From Bacteroidota bacterium (GTDB taxonomy: Bacteria > Bacteroidota > Bacteroidia > Cytophagales > Cyclobacteriaceae), in assembly GCA_013285945.1 (NCBI GenBank), contig JABDGP010000002.1, forward strand, positions 17,946 to 81,945: a stretch of DNA of 64,000 bases, read 5' to 3'. The translations under genes and the position numbers were made by a program. This document shows positions 56,435-64,000 of this stretch, in pieces (the first letter of the stretch is position 1; every line of letters starts with the position of its first letter). The notes under the pieces are model-generated. The model was not told the DNA's origin. It saw nothing but the letters and a program-made list of their open reading frames with translations, and did not search any database.

Positions 56435-58477
56435 TTACCAGATCTTGATCCTGTCTTCCGGTTTTTTATACAGTTTATCTCCTGGCTGAATATTGAATGC
56501 CTTATACCAAGCATCCATATTGCTTGGTGCGCCTATAGCGCGGTACTCGCCAGGTGAATGCGGATCGACGAGAATCAATTGAGCCGAACGATCAGGCAAA
56601 GTCTTACTTCTCCACACCTGAGCCCACGCAAGGAAAAAGCGCTGATCCGGCGTAAATCCATCAATCTTTTTATCTGTCTTACCCTGGGCTGTCATTTTAA
56701 AAGCTTCGTACGCAGCATTCAATCCGCCCAAGTCGCCGATGTTTTCACCGAGCGTAAGTTTACCATTTACATGCAAAGAGTCCAGAACGGTGTAGGCATC
56801 AAACTGCTGTTGCAATAGTTTGGCTTTCTCATCGAATCGTTTGCGATCCTCAACAGTCCACCAGTTTCTCAATGAGCCATCTTTATCATACTGACTTCCC
56901 GAGTCATCGAATCCGTGGGAGATTTCATGCCCAATCACAGCTCCTATCCCACCGTAATTAAATGCATCATCAGCATCGGGATGAAAGAAAGGATACTGCA
57001 GGATGCCTGCCGGAAAAACAATTTCATTCATCACCGGATTGTAGTACGCATTTACAGTAGGAGGCGTCATACCCCAGCGCATGCGGTCCACTGGCTTACC
57101 CAATTGGCTAATCATATCATTGAAACCCCAATGGTTTGAATTCCTCACATTCTGAAGAAAAGTCTTGTTGGTAATTTCAAGACCATCATAATTTTTCCAT
57201 TTGTCGGGATAAGCAATCTTTGGGTTAAATGTTTTTAGTTTCGCCAGTGCTTTTTGTTTTGTCACATCGCTCATCCAGTCCAATTGCTTGATTCTGATTT
57301 CATAAGCTTTGATCAGGTTTGCAATCAATTGTTTCATGCGGGCCTTAGCTTCGGGTTTGAAATATTGCTCTACATAAAGTTGGCCAAGAAGCTCGCCAAT
57401 ATTTCCATCGGTAAGGCTTGAAGCCTTCTGCCACCGTGGTGTCTGCACTTTTTGTCCGGAGAGAGCTTGGTTGTAAGCAAATTCAGCATCAACAAATGCC
57501 TTACTTAAATAAGGTGCAGCCGAACGTAACAAACTCCACTGTAAACAAACCTTCCAATCCTCAACCGGCGCATTCTTGAACAAGCTATCGGCTACAGGAA
57601 AAAATTTGGGAACATTAACAAGAATACTGTCTTGGCCGGAGATATTCAGTTTGGTCAAAAAGTATTTCCAATCTATTGACGGAGTTGTTTTTGTAAAGTC
57701 CGGAATGGAAAACTTGTTGTACGTTTTAACCGGATCTCTCATTTCGGTGCGACTCATCTGCGCCTTAGCCAGCTTTTTCTCCATCGCAAAAATTGTTTCT
57801 GCATTTTTCTTCGCCTGCTCTTCGGCCACACCCGTGAGTGTGAACAAGGTTACGATGTAGGTATTAAATGCAGCCTGAATTTTCTTTGTACGCGCATCAG
57901 ACTTTAAGTAATAATCACGATCGGGAAGTGAAGCTCCTCCCTGACTTAATTGCACGGCCATACGGTCTGGATGCTTCCTGTCCTGACCAACAAAAAAGCC
58001 AAAAAGTGATGAGCCTATTCCTTGCGAACGCTGATAGATTAGTTCATTGAGCACTTGTTGTTTATCTGTAAGTTCGCTTACCCGTTTGAGGTCAGCACGG
58101 ATCGGGTCGGCACCAAGTCGTTCTATTGTGATTGAGTCCATGGCCGCTTCATAAAAATCTGCAACTCTTTTCTTAGTCGAGCCTGGTGCTGCTTTAGTAT
58201 CTGCAGCTGCATCGGCGAGAATTTTCTTCAATGCCTTCACATTGAAATCGCGAAGAATGCTAAAACTTCCCCATGTGGTTTCCTTTGCAGGGATGGCATT
58301 ATTTTTAAGCCACACGCCACCGGCATATTCTACAAAGTTATCGCCAGGTTTAACCAGCAAATTCATATTGGCTCGGTCTATAAATTTTGCCTTGCCGGGG
58401 TCTTGAGATAATATCGTGGTAGTGCATAACAGAACCATTAAAACCGACATTACCAGTCTATTCTTCATTTTTGTCAT
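56435..58477 (-). CDS. M13 family zinc metallopeptidase (PepO/neprilysin-like)
   Basis: 680 residues. Signal peptide (about 1-25, TTTILSQ). Zinc site HEISH at 517-521 in VIGHEISHGFDD, third ligand Glu578 in ENIGDLGG; substrate motif NAYYNPVMNEIVFPAG is present. The family cleaves small peptides at hydrophobic residues. Likely periplasmic. A second Met at residue 4 is an alternative start. Confidence 0.95.
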   Translation of the reverse strand: MTKMKNRLVMSVLMVLLCTTTILSQDPGKAKFIDRANMNLLVKPGDNFVEYAGGVWLKNNAIPAKETTWGSFSILRDFNVKALKKILADAAADTKAAPGSTKKRVADFYEAAMDSITIERLGADPIRADLKRVSELTDKQQVLNELIYQRSQGIGSSLFGFFVGQDRKHPDRMAVQLSQGGASLPDRDYYLKSDARTKKIQAAFNTYIVTLFTLTGVAEEQAKKNAETIFAMEKKLAKAQMSRTEMRDPVKTYNKFSIPDFTKTTPSIDWKYFLTKLNISGQDSILVNVPKFFPVADSLFKNAPVEDWKVCLQWSLLRSAAPYLSKAFVDAEFAYNQALSGQKVQTPRWQKASSLTDGNIGELLGQLYVEQYFKPEAKARMKQLIANLIKAYEIRIKQLDWMSDVTKQKALAKLKTFNPKIAYPDKWKNYDGLEITNKTFLQNVRNSNHWGFNDMISQLGKPVDRMRWGMTPPTVNAYYNPVMNEIVFPAGILQYPFFHPDADDAFNYGGIGAVIGHEISHGFDDSGSQYDKDGSLRNWWTVEDRKRFDEKAKLLQQQFDAYTVLDSLHVNGKLTLGENIGDLGGLNAAYEAFKMTAQGKTDKKIDGFTPDQRFFLAWAQVWRSKTLPDRSAQLILVDPHSPGEYRAIGAPSNMDAWYKAFNIQPGDKLYKKPEDRIKIW

Positions 58478-58606
58478 AGCAATCTTTTTAAAGCTTTAAA
58501 AAATGAATATTACTAAAAGCCAGACATATATCCATCCTCATTTCCTCAAAGATGATTATTTCAATACGAGAGGTCTGATTACCTTGTGAAGACCAATATT
58601 TACTGT

Positions 58607-59452
58607 ATGAATTCGCTATTGCGATTTTTTAGAATAGTAGTGATCCTGTTGTGCTTCGGGTTTTGCCGATCGGACAAAACGCAAAATGCAACCACGCAAT
58701 TTAAAGTAATTGCATTCTACACTGCCAAAAAGGATCTGGCTCACATCAGCTTTGTGCACGAGGCTAACCGGTGGTTTTCGAAAATTGCAAACCAGAATAA
58801 CTTCACTTATGATTCCACCAACGACTGGAGCAATCTGACCTCCGACTTCCTTTCTCGTCATCAGGTGGTAATTTTCTTGGATACCCGACCAGAATTGCCT
58901 GAGCAAAGAGAAGTATTCAAAAAGTATATGGAAACCGGCGGAGCCTGGATTGGTTTTCACTTTGCAGGATTTGCTCTTACTCCGTCGGTCTATCCTCAAA
59001 ACTGGGATTGGTATCACAATCAATTTATCGGAGCCGGGCAGTACAAGGGAAATACCTGGAAGCCAACTTCAGCAATTCTACGAGTCGAAGACAGCGTGCA
59101 TCCAATTACAAAACAGCTTCCGAAAACATTCAAATCTTCACCAAACGAATGGTATAGCTGGGAAAAAGATTTGCGAAAAAACCCAGACATCAAAATTCTG
59201 CTTTCAATTGATTCCTCCAGCTTTCCTCTAGGTACCGGGCCTAAGCCACACGAAATCTGGCATAGCGGATTTTATCCTGTAGTGTGGACCAATAAGAATT
59301 ACAAAATGGTCTATATAAACATGGGCCACAACGACATTGACTATGAACATAAAACCAACAAGGAACTATCGTTTCAATTTGCCAATGAGACCCAAAACCA
59401 GCTGATTCTCAATGCTCTTTTATGGTTGGGAAGGAAAACTGAGTCTAAATAG
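58607..59452 (+). CDS. ThuA-like domain exported protein
   Basis: 281 residues from the ATG at 58607; a GTG at 58586 is in frame but adds only seven residues. Hydrophobic N-terminus (FRIVVILLCFGF) is a signal peptide or anchor. The ThuA-like (glutamine-amidotransferase-fold) core is seen in VVIFLDTRPELPEQREVFKKYM, GGAWIGFHFAG and VVWTNKNYKMVYINMGH. Family members act in sugar metabolism; the substrate here is not predictable. Confidence 0.85.
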   Translation: MNSLLRFFRIVVILLCFGFCRSDKTQNATTQFKVIAFYTAKKDLAHISFVHEANRWFSKIANQNNFTYDSTNDWSNLTSDFLSRHQVVIFLDTRPELPEQREVFKKYMETGGAWIGFHFAGFALTPSVYPQNWDWYHNQFIGAGQYKGNTWKPTSAILRVEDSVHPITKQLPKTFKSSPNEWYSWEKDLRKNPDIKILLSIDSSSFPLGTGPKPHEIWHSGFYPVVWTNKNYKMVYINMGHNDIDYEHKTNKELSFQFANETQNQLILNALLWLGRKTESK

Positions 59453-59519
59453 CCCAAACAAGCCCAATTTCAGATGCAACCTTTGGCTGTTGATCTGAGT
59501 CTTGAATAAAACAGAAAAT

Positions 59520-60251
59520 ATGAAACCCCTGATAATTGCAGTTATAACCTGTGTATCAATCACCTCTCTTTCCGCGCAAAGCCTGGAGAAGAATGTTAAG
59601 CCTTTCAAAAAAATTATTGTTTCCCCAAAAATTAATCTGGTGATGGTGCCAGGAGCAACTGAATCAGTAAGAATCAATTACTCTAACATTGATCCCTCTA
59701 AAATCAATGTAGTCGTGAAAAACAAAACCCTCCACATTTACTTGGATGGCTCAAAGTATACCGAAAAACAAAACCGTATAAAAATGGATGGTTGGGTAAA
59801 AAAAGAAAACGCATACAAAAATGTGAGCATTACGGCTTACGTTACTTACCATCAAATCGGGAAACTGGTAGTGCGCGGTGAACAAGAGGTAGATGTGCAG
59901 GGGGCGCTCGAAAACCGGAAATTCAAGCTAAGCGCTTACGGCGAATGCACGATTACTATGGCATCCCTTCAAGCATTTAAATTCAAAGCTTCGCTTTACG
60001 GACAACATAATGTAAAGATCAATGGCGGAAATGTCGAGATGCAGAAATATAAACTGTTTGGAGAAAACAAGATCGATACACAGGCCATTCAAAGTGACGA
60101 GATTGCCTCATCGACTTACGGCGAAAGCAAACTTAAAGTCAACGCTACCGAAAATCTGAAGCTGGTGACGTTTGGTGAATCTGATGTTTTCGTAAAAGGC
60201 TCTCCAGAAGTAAATAGATTTACCTTCGGAGAGGTCTCGGTCAAAAGATAA
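59520..60251 (+). CDS. GIN-domain (DUF2807) exported protein
   Basis: 243 residues from MKPLIIAVITC; a TTG at 59502 is unlikely. Signal peptide ends LSAQS. The right-handed beta repeat of the head-GIN/DUF2807 family is visible as recurring G-E/Y-[G]-E-x units (VRGEQEVDVQG, YGECTITM, FGENKIDTQ, YGESKLKVN, FGESDVFVKG). Putative adhesin or auto-transporter-like surface protein of unknown role. It converges with the TPR gene. Confidence 0.85.
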   Translation: MKPLIIAVITCVSITSLSAQSLEKNVKPFKKIIVSPKINLVMVPGATESVRINYSNIDPSKINVVVKNKTLHIYLDGSKYTEKQNRIKMDGWVKKENAYKNVSITAYVTYHQIGKLVVRGEQEVDVQGALENRKFKLSAYGECTITMASLQAFKFKASLYGQHNVKINGGNVEMQKYKLFGENKIDTQAIQSDEIASSTYGESKLKVNATENLKLVTFGESDVFVKGSPEVNRFTFGEVSVKR

Positions 60252-60262
60252 TCGCTTATTGA

Positions 60263-62038
60263 TCAGGTTCGCTCCTTTGACTGTGTTGGAATAATCTTTC
60301 GCAGTTGTTGTGTGATCACCAACCGTTTTTCGATCAGATAATGAATTACCTTTTCTTCAAGCCAATGATGGAAAGGAAGCAGAATAGCAACAAGGAATAT
60401 TTTAATCAATAACACCTTCCAGGGTTCGCCATGAGTTAAATGGTGAATCTGGTTATCGGCAATCAGGATAATAAATTCGAAAAGGAAAATAAAAGCAAAG
60501 AATCCCATTGCTTTTACAACACCCGGCGAAACCCTAAACAAGCCAATTGCTACCAGCAGAATAAAAATCGCTCCGATTGAAACCGTGATGGCCATATATT
60601 GAAGGTTATGTCTTCTGCGCAGGTCTTCATCAGCCTGCAGTTGCGCACGTTCTTTACGCTTGTTTTCATTATCAATTTCAAGACTTTGAAGATCTTTTTC
60701 TTTACTCAGTTTTTGAAGGCTGTCGCGAAGAGTCTGGTATTGCTGATGGTACCTATAGGCCGTGGTGAAATCACCTTTGAACAGATAAAGAGAATCTAAT
60801 GAATGCACTACATCGCTCAGGTTTTCAATGTCACCCATACCTTCAATCGCCTCCTTGGCCTTCTGCTGGCAAGCAATCGCTTTATCCCATTGTTTCATTT
60901 CTTTCCACAGCATAGCATACTGAGTGTAATAAAAGTATCTCTGCATTGGCCCCGCCTTAGTGTTATAAAATGATTCAACCTTACGATAATAATAAATACT
61001 ACTATCATAATGCCCGAGTTTCATCTGGATGTATCCGTTGGCCTTATCGATCTCATAAGACATGCCGATCTTCTGGATGTATGCAAAAATCTCTGGCGAT
61101 TTTTTAATAACATCATACCCTTCTTTGAATAGATTGTTATTAAGGTACATGTTGACAATACCCAGCTTCACATTGATTTTATAATTAGGATCCTTTAAGC
61201 TATCTGCCAGATGCATTGATTTATCGTAATAAAAGTTAGCCATTTTATAATCCTTGGCGCCTGCATATACATTGGCAATCCGGAAGTAGTCGTACATAGG
61301 TTGTACTTTCTGTTGCGTGCGTAGGTGCTCGTTCAAAATCTTAAAGGCATAGTCCTTGGCTTTCTCATAATCTCCAAGACTCTGGTAAAAATCAACCAGT
61401 TTTTCATAACATAGTAAAAGCAACACGGGCTTATTACTCTGCTCGGCAATCGTGAGGGCATCGAGGTAAGCCTTGAACGCGCTCACCATGTCCTTCTTGT
61501 GGAGCAGGGTCAAGCCAAAGTTGTTGTAGGTGACTATTTTCAGTGAATCATTTTGAATTTCGGGCAACAAGGCAATAGCATCCTTATTGGCCTGAATAGC
61601 ATCAACAATTCCACCGTCATTTCTGTGAATACGCGCCAAAAAATTGTAGCATCGGATAATCAACTCAGGGTCTTTATCAGCCCGGCTCAACACAAGTGCT
61701 TTCTGCACAAATTGCAATGCTTCCTGAAGATTAGATTTCTCAGTGCCCTTTTGCAAGAAACGATTAGCGTTATTCAGATTAGTTGATACAATCAACCGGC
61801 GATCGCGGGAAGCCTCTGCTATAGTTAACCCCAAAAAAGCAATGGAGTCAGATTTCTTGTGATCACTTTCAAAATACAAATCGGCAAGCTCGTAGCACGC
61901 ATTGACTTTTTCTCCTGCGCCGTTCGCTTTTTTTAAGGCAGCAAGGAGAGCGCTTTCCTTTGAATCATTCTGACCTAAAGCGGTTTGTAGAAATAATGAA
62001 AAATAGGAGAAGAGTGCGACGCGTACTATAGTTTTCAT
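60263..62038 (-). CDS. TPR protein with C-terminal membrane segments
   Basis: 591 residues. Signal peptide (ending LGQND), TPR repeats about 30-420, a coiled coil about 440-480, then about three hydrophobic segments (MAITVSIGAIFILLVAIGLF; FFAFIFLFEFIILIA; LLIKIFLVAILLPFHHW). It resembles Bacteroidota TPR sensor proteins, but the usual DNA-binding or kinase output domain is replaced by membrane helices. Function unknown. Confidence 0.8.
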   Translation of the reverse strand: MKTIVRVALFSYFSLFLQTALGQNDSKESALLAALKKANGAGEKVNACYELADLYFESDHKKSDSIAFLGLTIAEASRDRRLIVSTNLNNANRFLQKGTEKSNLQEALQFVQKALVLSRADKDPELIIRCYNFLARIHRNDGGIVDAIQANKDAIALLPEIQNDSLKIVTYNNFGLTLLHKKDMVSAFKAYLDALTIAEQSNKPVLLLLCYEKLVDFYQSLGDYEKAKDYAFKILNEHLRTQQKVQPMYDYFRIANVYAGAKDYKMANFYYDKSMHLADSLKDPNYKINVKLGIVNMYLNNNLFKEGYDVIKKSPEIFAYIQKIGMSYEIDKANGYIQMKLGHYDSSIYYYRKVESFYNTKAGPMQRYFYYTQYAMLWKEMKQWDKAIACQQKAKEAIEGMGDIENLSDVVHSLDSLYLFKGDFTTAYRYHQQYQTLRDSLQKLSKEKDLQSLEIDNENKRKERAQLQADEDLRRRHNLQYMAITVSIGAIFILLVAIGLFRVSPGVVKAMGFFAFIFLFEFIILIADNQIHHLTHGEPWKVLLIKIFLVAILLPFHHWLEEKVIHYLIEKRLVITQQLRKIIPTQSKERT

Positions 62039-62056
62039 GGGCTGGGTTGAATCCCT

Positions 62057-62086
62057 GAAAGTTAGTTGCTATTTTTTTGCCAACAA
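62057..62086 (-). promoter_or_regulatory. Possible promoter for the TPR membrane gene
   Basis: Minus strand TTG (62086-62084), 19 bases, TAACTTTC (62064-62057), one base off consensus. Transcription start near 62050, 12 bases before the ATG. Confidence 0.4.
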
Positions 62087-62128
62087 AAACTAATAAATGG
62101 TTATCGACCGTCTTGTGTCACTGTTACT

Positions 62129-62488
62129 TTATAACACCAGCTTCGGAATATCTTCTATTTTATAATAAACGGGCAACCCTCTTTCTTTCGCAATCCGCAC
62201 ATCATTGTCGGCACCCGTCGATGCACCCTCAAGGCGAAGAACGGCATCGCATTTTTCGAGAAGGCGGTGCGCTACTGGATATTGTATTTCATTCCATATG
62301 TCATCTCCTGGTCTTATCGAGCCGGCAAGATGAACCAATGGCAATGCAACCCATTCGCCAATCATAGGAACATGCCCCAACCGAAAAATGGGCAATGCAA
62401 CTGATTCAAGGTGTCTCAAGTTCTGCTCCATTAGTTGAGGATCGTCATTGGTGCCACCCCGATACGGGCCTGCAATAAGTATCAGCAT
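62129..62488 (-). CDS. DUF4406 / nucleoside 2-deoxyribosyltransferase-like protein
   Basis: 119 residues from MLILIAGPYRGG; a Met seven residues earlier is less likely. GPYRGGTND and RLEGASTGADNDVRIAKERGLPVYY are the nucleoside-phosphate binding patterns of this superfamily. The family may transfer deoxyribosyl or cleave nucleoside bonds; the substrate is unknown. It ends a leftward run of four genes. Confidence 0.75.
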   Translation of the reverse strand: MLILIAGPYRGGTNDDPQLMEQNLRHLESVALPIFRLGHVPMIGEWVALPLVHLAGSIRPGDDIWNEIQYPVAHRLLEKCDAVLRLEGASTGADNDVRIAKERGLPVYYKIEDIPKLVL

Positions 62489-62546
62489 AAATTCTAATTT
62501 AGAATGCAAATTTATTTTAAGTAAACCGGCAACGACTTAAGCCAGA

Positions 62547-63137
62547 TTAAGAAATGATGCCTTTGCTTATTTTCTTGCGGACGGCACTTAGGAACTCCGG
62601 AGTTATTCCCAGGTAAGAGGCTATTTGTTTTTGAGTTAGCTGTCTGGCCATGGCTGGATACTTTTCCAGAAACTTAAGGTATCGCTCTTCGGCAGGTGAT
62701 GACAAATTCTGCAGCGTTCTTAGCTGCTCCCTTACATAGGAGTTCTGCATTAGTATCCTAAAATATCGCTCGAACTTGGGCACCTTTATATATAGTTTAT
62801 CGAGGTCGTCCTTCGCCAACTGTAAAACACAAGTGTCATCAATAGCTTCGATAGAAGTCATCGCAGGAATTTGAGAAACAAAACAAGCCATATCCGTTAT
62901 CCACCAATCGGCAACAGCAAACATGATGGTTACTTCATTATCACTATCGTCCTGATGAAAAGCGCGCAAGGCTCCGGAGTAAACATAATTGATGGTTGTG
63001 CATGGTTGGCCTGCTTTTAGTAAATAGTCTTTTTTCTTTAAGGTCTTTACAGTCAATAATGAAAGGAAATAATCAATCTCTTTTTCATCAAGTGAAATAT
63101 GCCTGGCGACATTTGAAAGTATCGACTGGTGGTCCAT
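62547..63137 (-). CDS. Crp/Fnr family transcriptional regulator
   Basis: 196 residues. Cyclic-nucleotide-binding beta-barrel (LLKAGQPCTTINYVYSGALR) followed by a helix-turn-helix LTQKQIASYLGITPEFLSAVRKK. No Cys cluster for an Fe-S site. The small-molecule ligand is unknown. It lies 11 bases after the acetyltransferase gene. Confidence 0.92.
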   Translation of the reverse strand: MDHQSILSNVARHISLDEKEIDYFLSLLTVKTLKKKDYLLKAGQPCTTINYVYSGALRAFHQDDSDNEVTIMFAVADWWITDMACFVSQIPAMTSIEAIDDTCVLQLAKDDLDKLYIKVPKFERYFRILMQNSYVREQLRTLQNLSSPAEERYLKFLEKYPAMARQLTQKQIASYLGITPEFLSAVRKKISKGIIS

Positions 63138-63148
63138 AAACGATCAGC

Positions 63149-63655
63149 TTATCTGGTACTGAAAAGTAACAACTCCTCATTATCAGTTGGCGCAAAAATT
63201 GTCTTTATAAATGTAAGTCCGGTCTTTTCTAAAAGCCTTATTGATTTCTCGTTGGCCGGAGCAGTGATTGCACAAATGGTTTTCAAATTCAATTTGTCTT
63301 TGGCATAGTTGATTGTTGCACTTGCAATTTCAAAAGCATAACCCATTCCCATAAACTCAGGCAAAAAAGCAAAACCAATATCGGGGTTTTCCAGATTATC
63401 TCTTTTAAGGATGCCACACATGCCAATGGGTGTCCTGTCTTTCATTTCAACCATCCACAAGCCAAATCCATTCTCCCGATAGCTCTTGATTGGTCCGTTT
63501 CGCAAATAGCCGACCGCTGCTTCTTCCGTCCTGATGTTTCTGTCGCCAATAAACTCCAACCAGCCGGGTGAATTAACGAGTTCGATAATAAACTTTGCAT
63601 CCTCCAACGCGAACTGTCGAAGGGTTAATCGTTCGGTTTCTAAAATACTACTCAT
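63149..63655 (-). CDS. GNAT family N-acetyltransferase
   Basis: 168 residues from MSSILETERLTLRQF at 63655; an in-frame Met 15 residues earlier would put a non-homologous hydrophobic segment in front. The RimJ/RimL-like pattern is present: ETERLTLRQF, GMCGILKRDNLENPDIGFAFLPEFMGMGYAFE and NEKSIRLLEKTGL. Acetyl-CoA-dependent acylation; acceptor unknown. Confidence 0.88.
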   Translation of the reverse strand: MSSILETERLTLRQFALEDAKFIIELVNSPGWLEFIGDRNIRTEEAAVGYLRNGPIKSYRENGFGLWMVEMKDRTPIGMCGILKRDNLENPDIGFAFLPEFMGMGYAFEIASATINYAKDKLNLKTICAITAPANEKSIRLLEKTGLTFIKTIFAPTDNEELLLFSTR

Positions 63656-63668
63656 CAAAAAAAACCAA

Positions 63669-64000
63669 TTAAGCTTCTCTATATTCTTTTGTAAGTCCAC
63701 TCACTATGTCACTCATAGCACGAATACTCTGCACATGTTCGATAGCAGGCCCAGCGCACCACACTGTTTTATACGTTGCCCCAAAGGCTGCTTTTTCAAC
63801 TGCTTTCATCCCACGCCAGGCGATGATCATCTTGGTATATTTCTTTAATGTTTTATTATGATTCAAAATCCATTCGAGCAAATTGGCTTTCGTGCCCAGC
63901 TGTTGTACATAAGGTGTGTTGATCACCGTAAGTGCCGAACCTGATAGCTTCGTACTGCGCACTATGTCTTTCTCACCATAGTCGATCATAGCTTGCTTAT
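63669..64000 (-). CDS. Nitronate monooxygenase-like protein, C-terminal part (cut by window edge)
   Basis: The frame is open at the right edge; about 110 C-terminal residues are seen. TKLSGSALTVINTPYVQQLGTK and AAFGATYKTVWCAGPAIEHVQ match, from memory, the C-terminal region of the FMN-dependent NMO/2-nitropropane dioxygenase family. It lies 13 bases upstream of the GNAT gene and heads the leftward gene run. Confidence 0.7.
   Translation of the reverse strand, partial: KQAMIDYGEKDIVRSTKLSGSALTVINTPYVQQLGTKANLLEWILNHNKTLKKYTKMIIAWRGMKAVEKAAFGATYKTVWCAGPAIEHVQSIRAMSDIVSGLTKEYREA

Overview
The window looks like a chromosomal segment of a Bacteroidota bacterium, most likely order Cytophagales. 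This is inferred from several traits: the single-operon dcw cluster with a PASTA-bearing FtsI and a long-tailed FtsZ; promoters fitting TTG-N19-22-TAnnTTTG; the near absence of Shine-Dalgarno sequences; many MacB/FtsX-type permeases; DUF4142, GIN-domain and TPR proteins; and MurE carrying the meso-diaminopimelate DNPR motif. Base composition is moderate (low 40s % GC by eye). I see no tRNA, rRNA, CRISPR array, prophage or insertion sequence. Most of the window is core genome with some Bacteroidota-specific accessory genes.

Layout. 1-5.3 kb: two tandem OmpA-like paralogs (the first cut by the edge), then acylphosphatase, non-phosphorylating GAPDH, deoxyribose-phosphate aldolase, a small secreted protein and a divergent thermonuclease-like protein. 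5.4-10.7 kb: a giant TPR protein, two tiny coupled membrane proteins, and an ECF sigma/anti-sigma pair that both lack ATG starts. 10.8-16.7 kb: lipoamide dehydrogenase, FabG, and two TPR signalling proteins (a membrane protein with only a phospho-acceptor-like domain, and a complete soluble histidine kinase). 16.7-20.7 kb: a methionine operon (metY-metX-hom) preceded by a promoter, a SAM riboswitch and a cysteine-rich leader peptide. 20.7-27.3 kb: an FtsX-type permease, MutL, two rhomboid proteases and a cyclase-family protein with altered metal ligands.

27.5-43.3 kb is the complete leftward dcw operon: mraZ-rsmH-ftsL-ftsI-murE-mraY-murD-ftsW-murG-murC-ftsQ-ftsA-ftsZ. Its genes are mostly overlapping or only a few bases apart. 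It builds lipid II precursors and the divisome. Upstream of mraZ, three 10-bp repeats overlap a consensus promoter, as expected for MraZ autoregulation. 43.6-47.3 kb: a luciferase-like oxidoreductase and an Mla/MCE lipid-transport operon. 47.4-50.5 kb: small envelope or stress-type genes. 50.7-53.7 kb: a PadR regulator with a MacB-like permease. 54-64 kb: a third OmpA-like paralog, TPR proteins, an M13 metallopeptidase, ThuA-like and GIN-domain proteins, and a leftward run of nitronate monooxygenase-like, GNAT, Crp/Fnr and DUF4406-like genes.

The points most worth a second look are the SAM-riboswitch plus Cys-leader tandem control of metY-metX-hom, the TAATG-coupled mini-membrane-protein pair, the start codon held in a terminator loop (4.7 kb), and several enzymes with missing catalytic residues.
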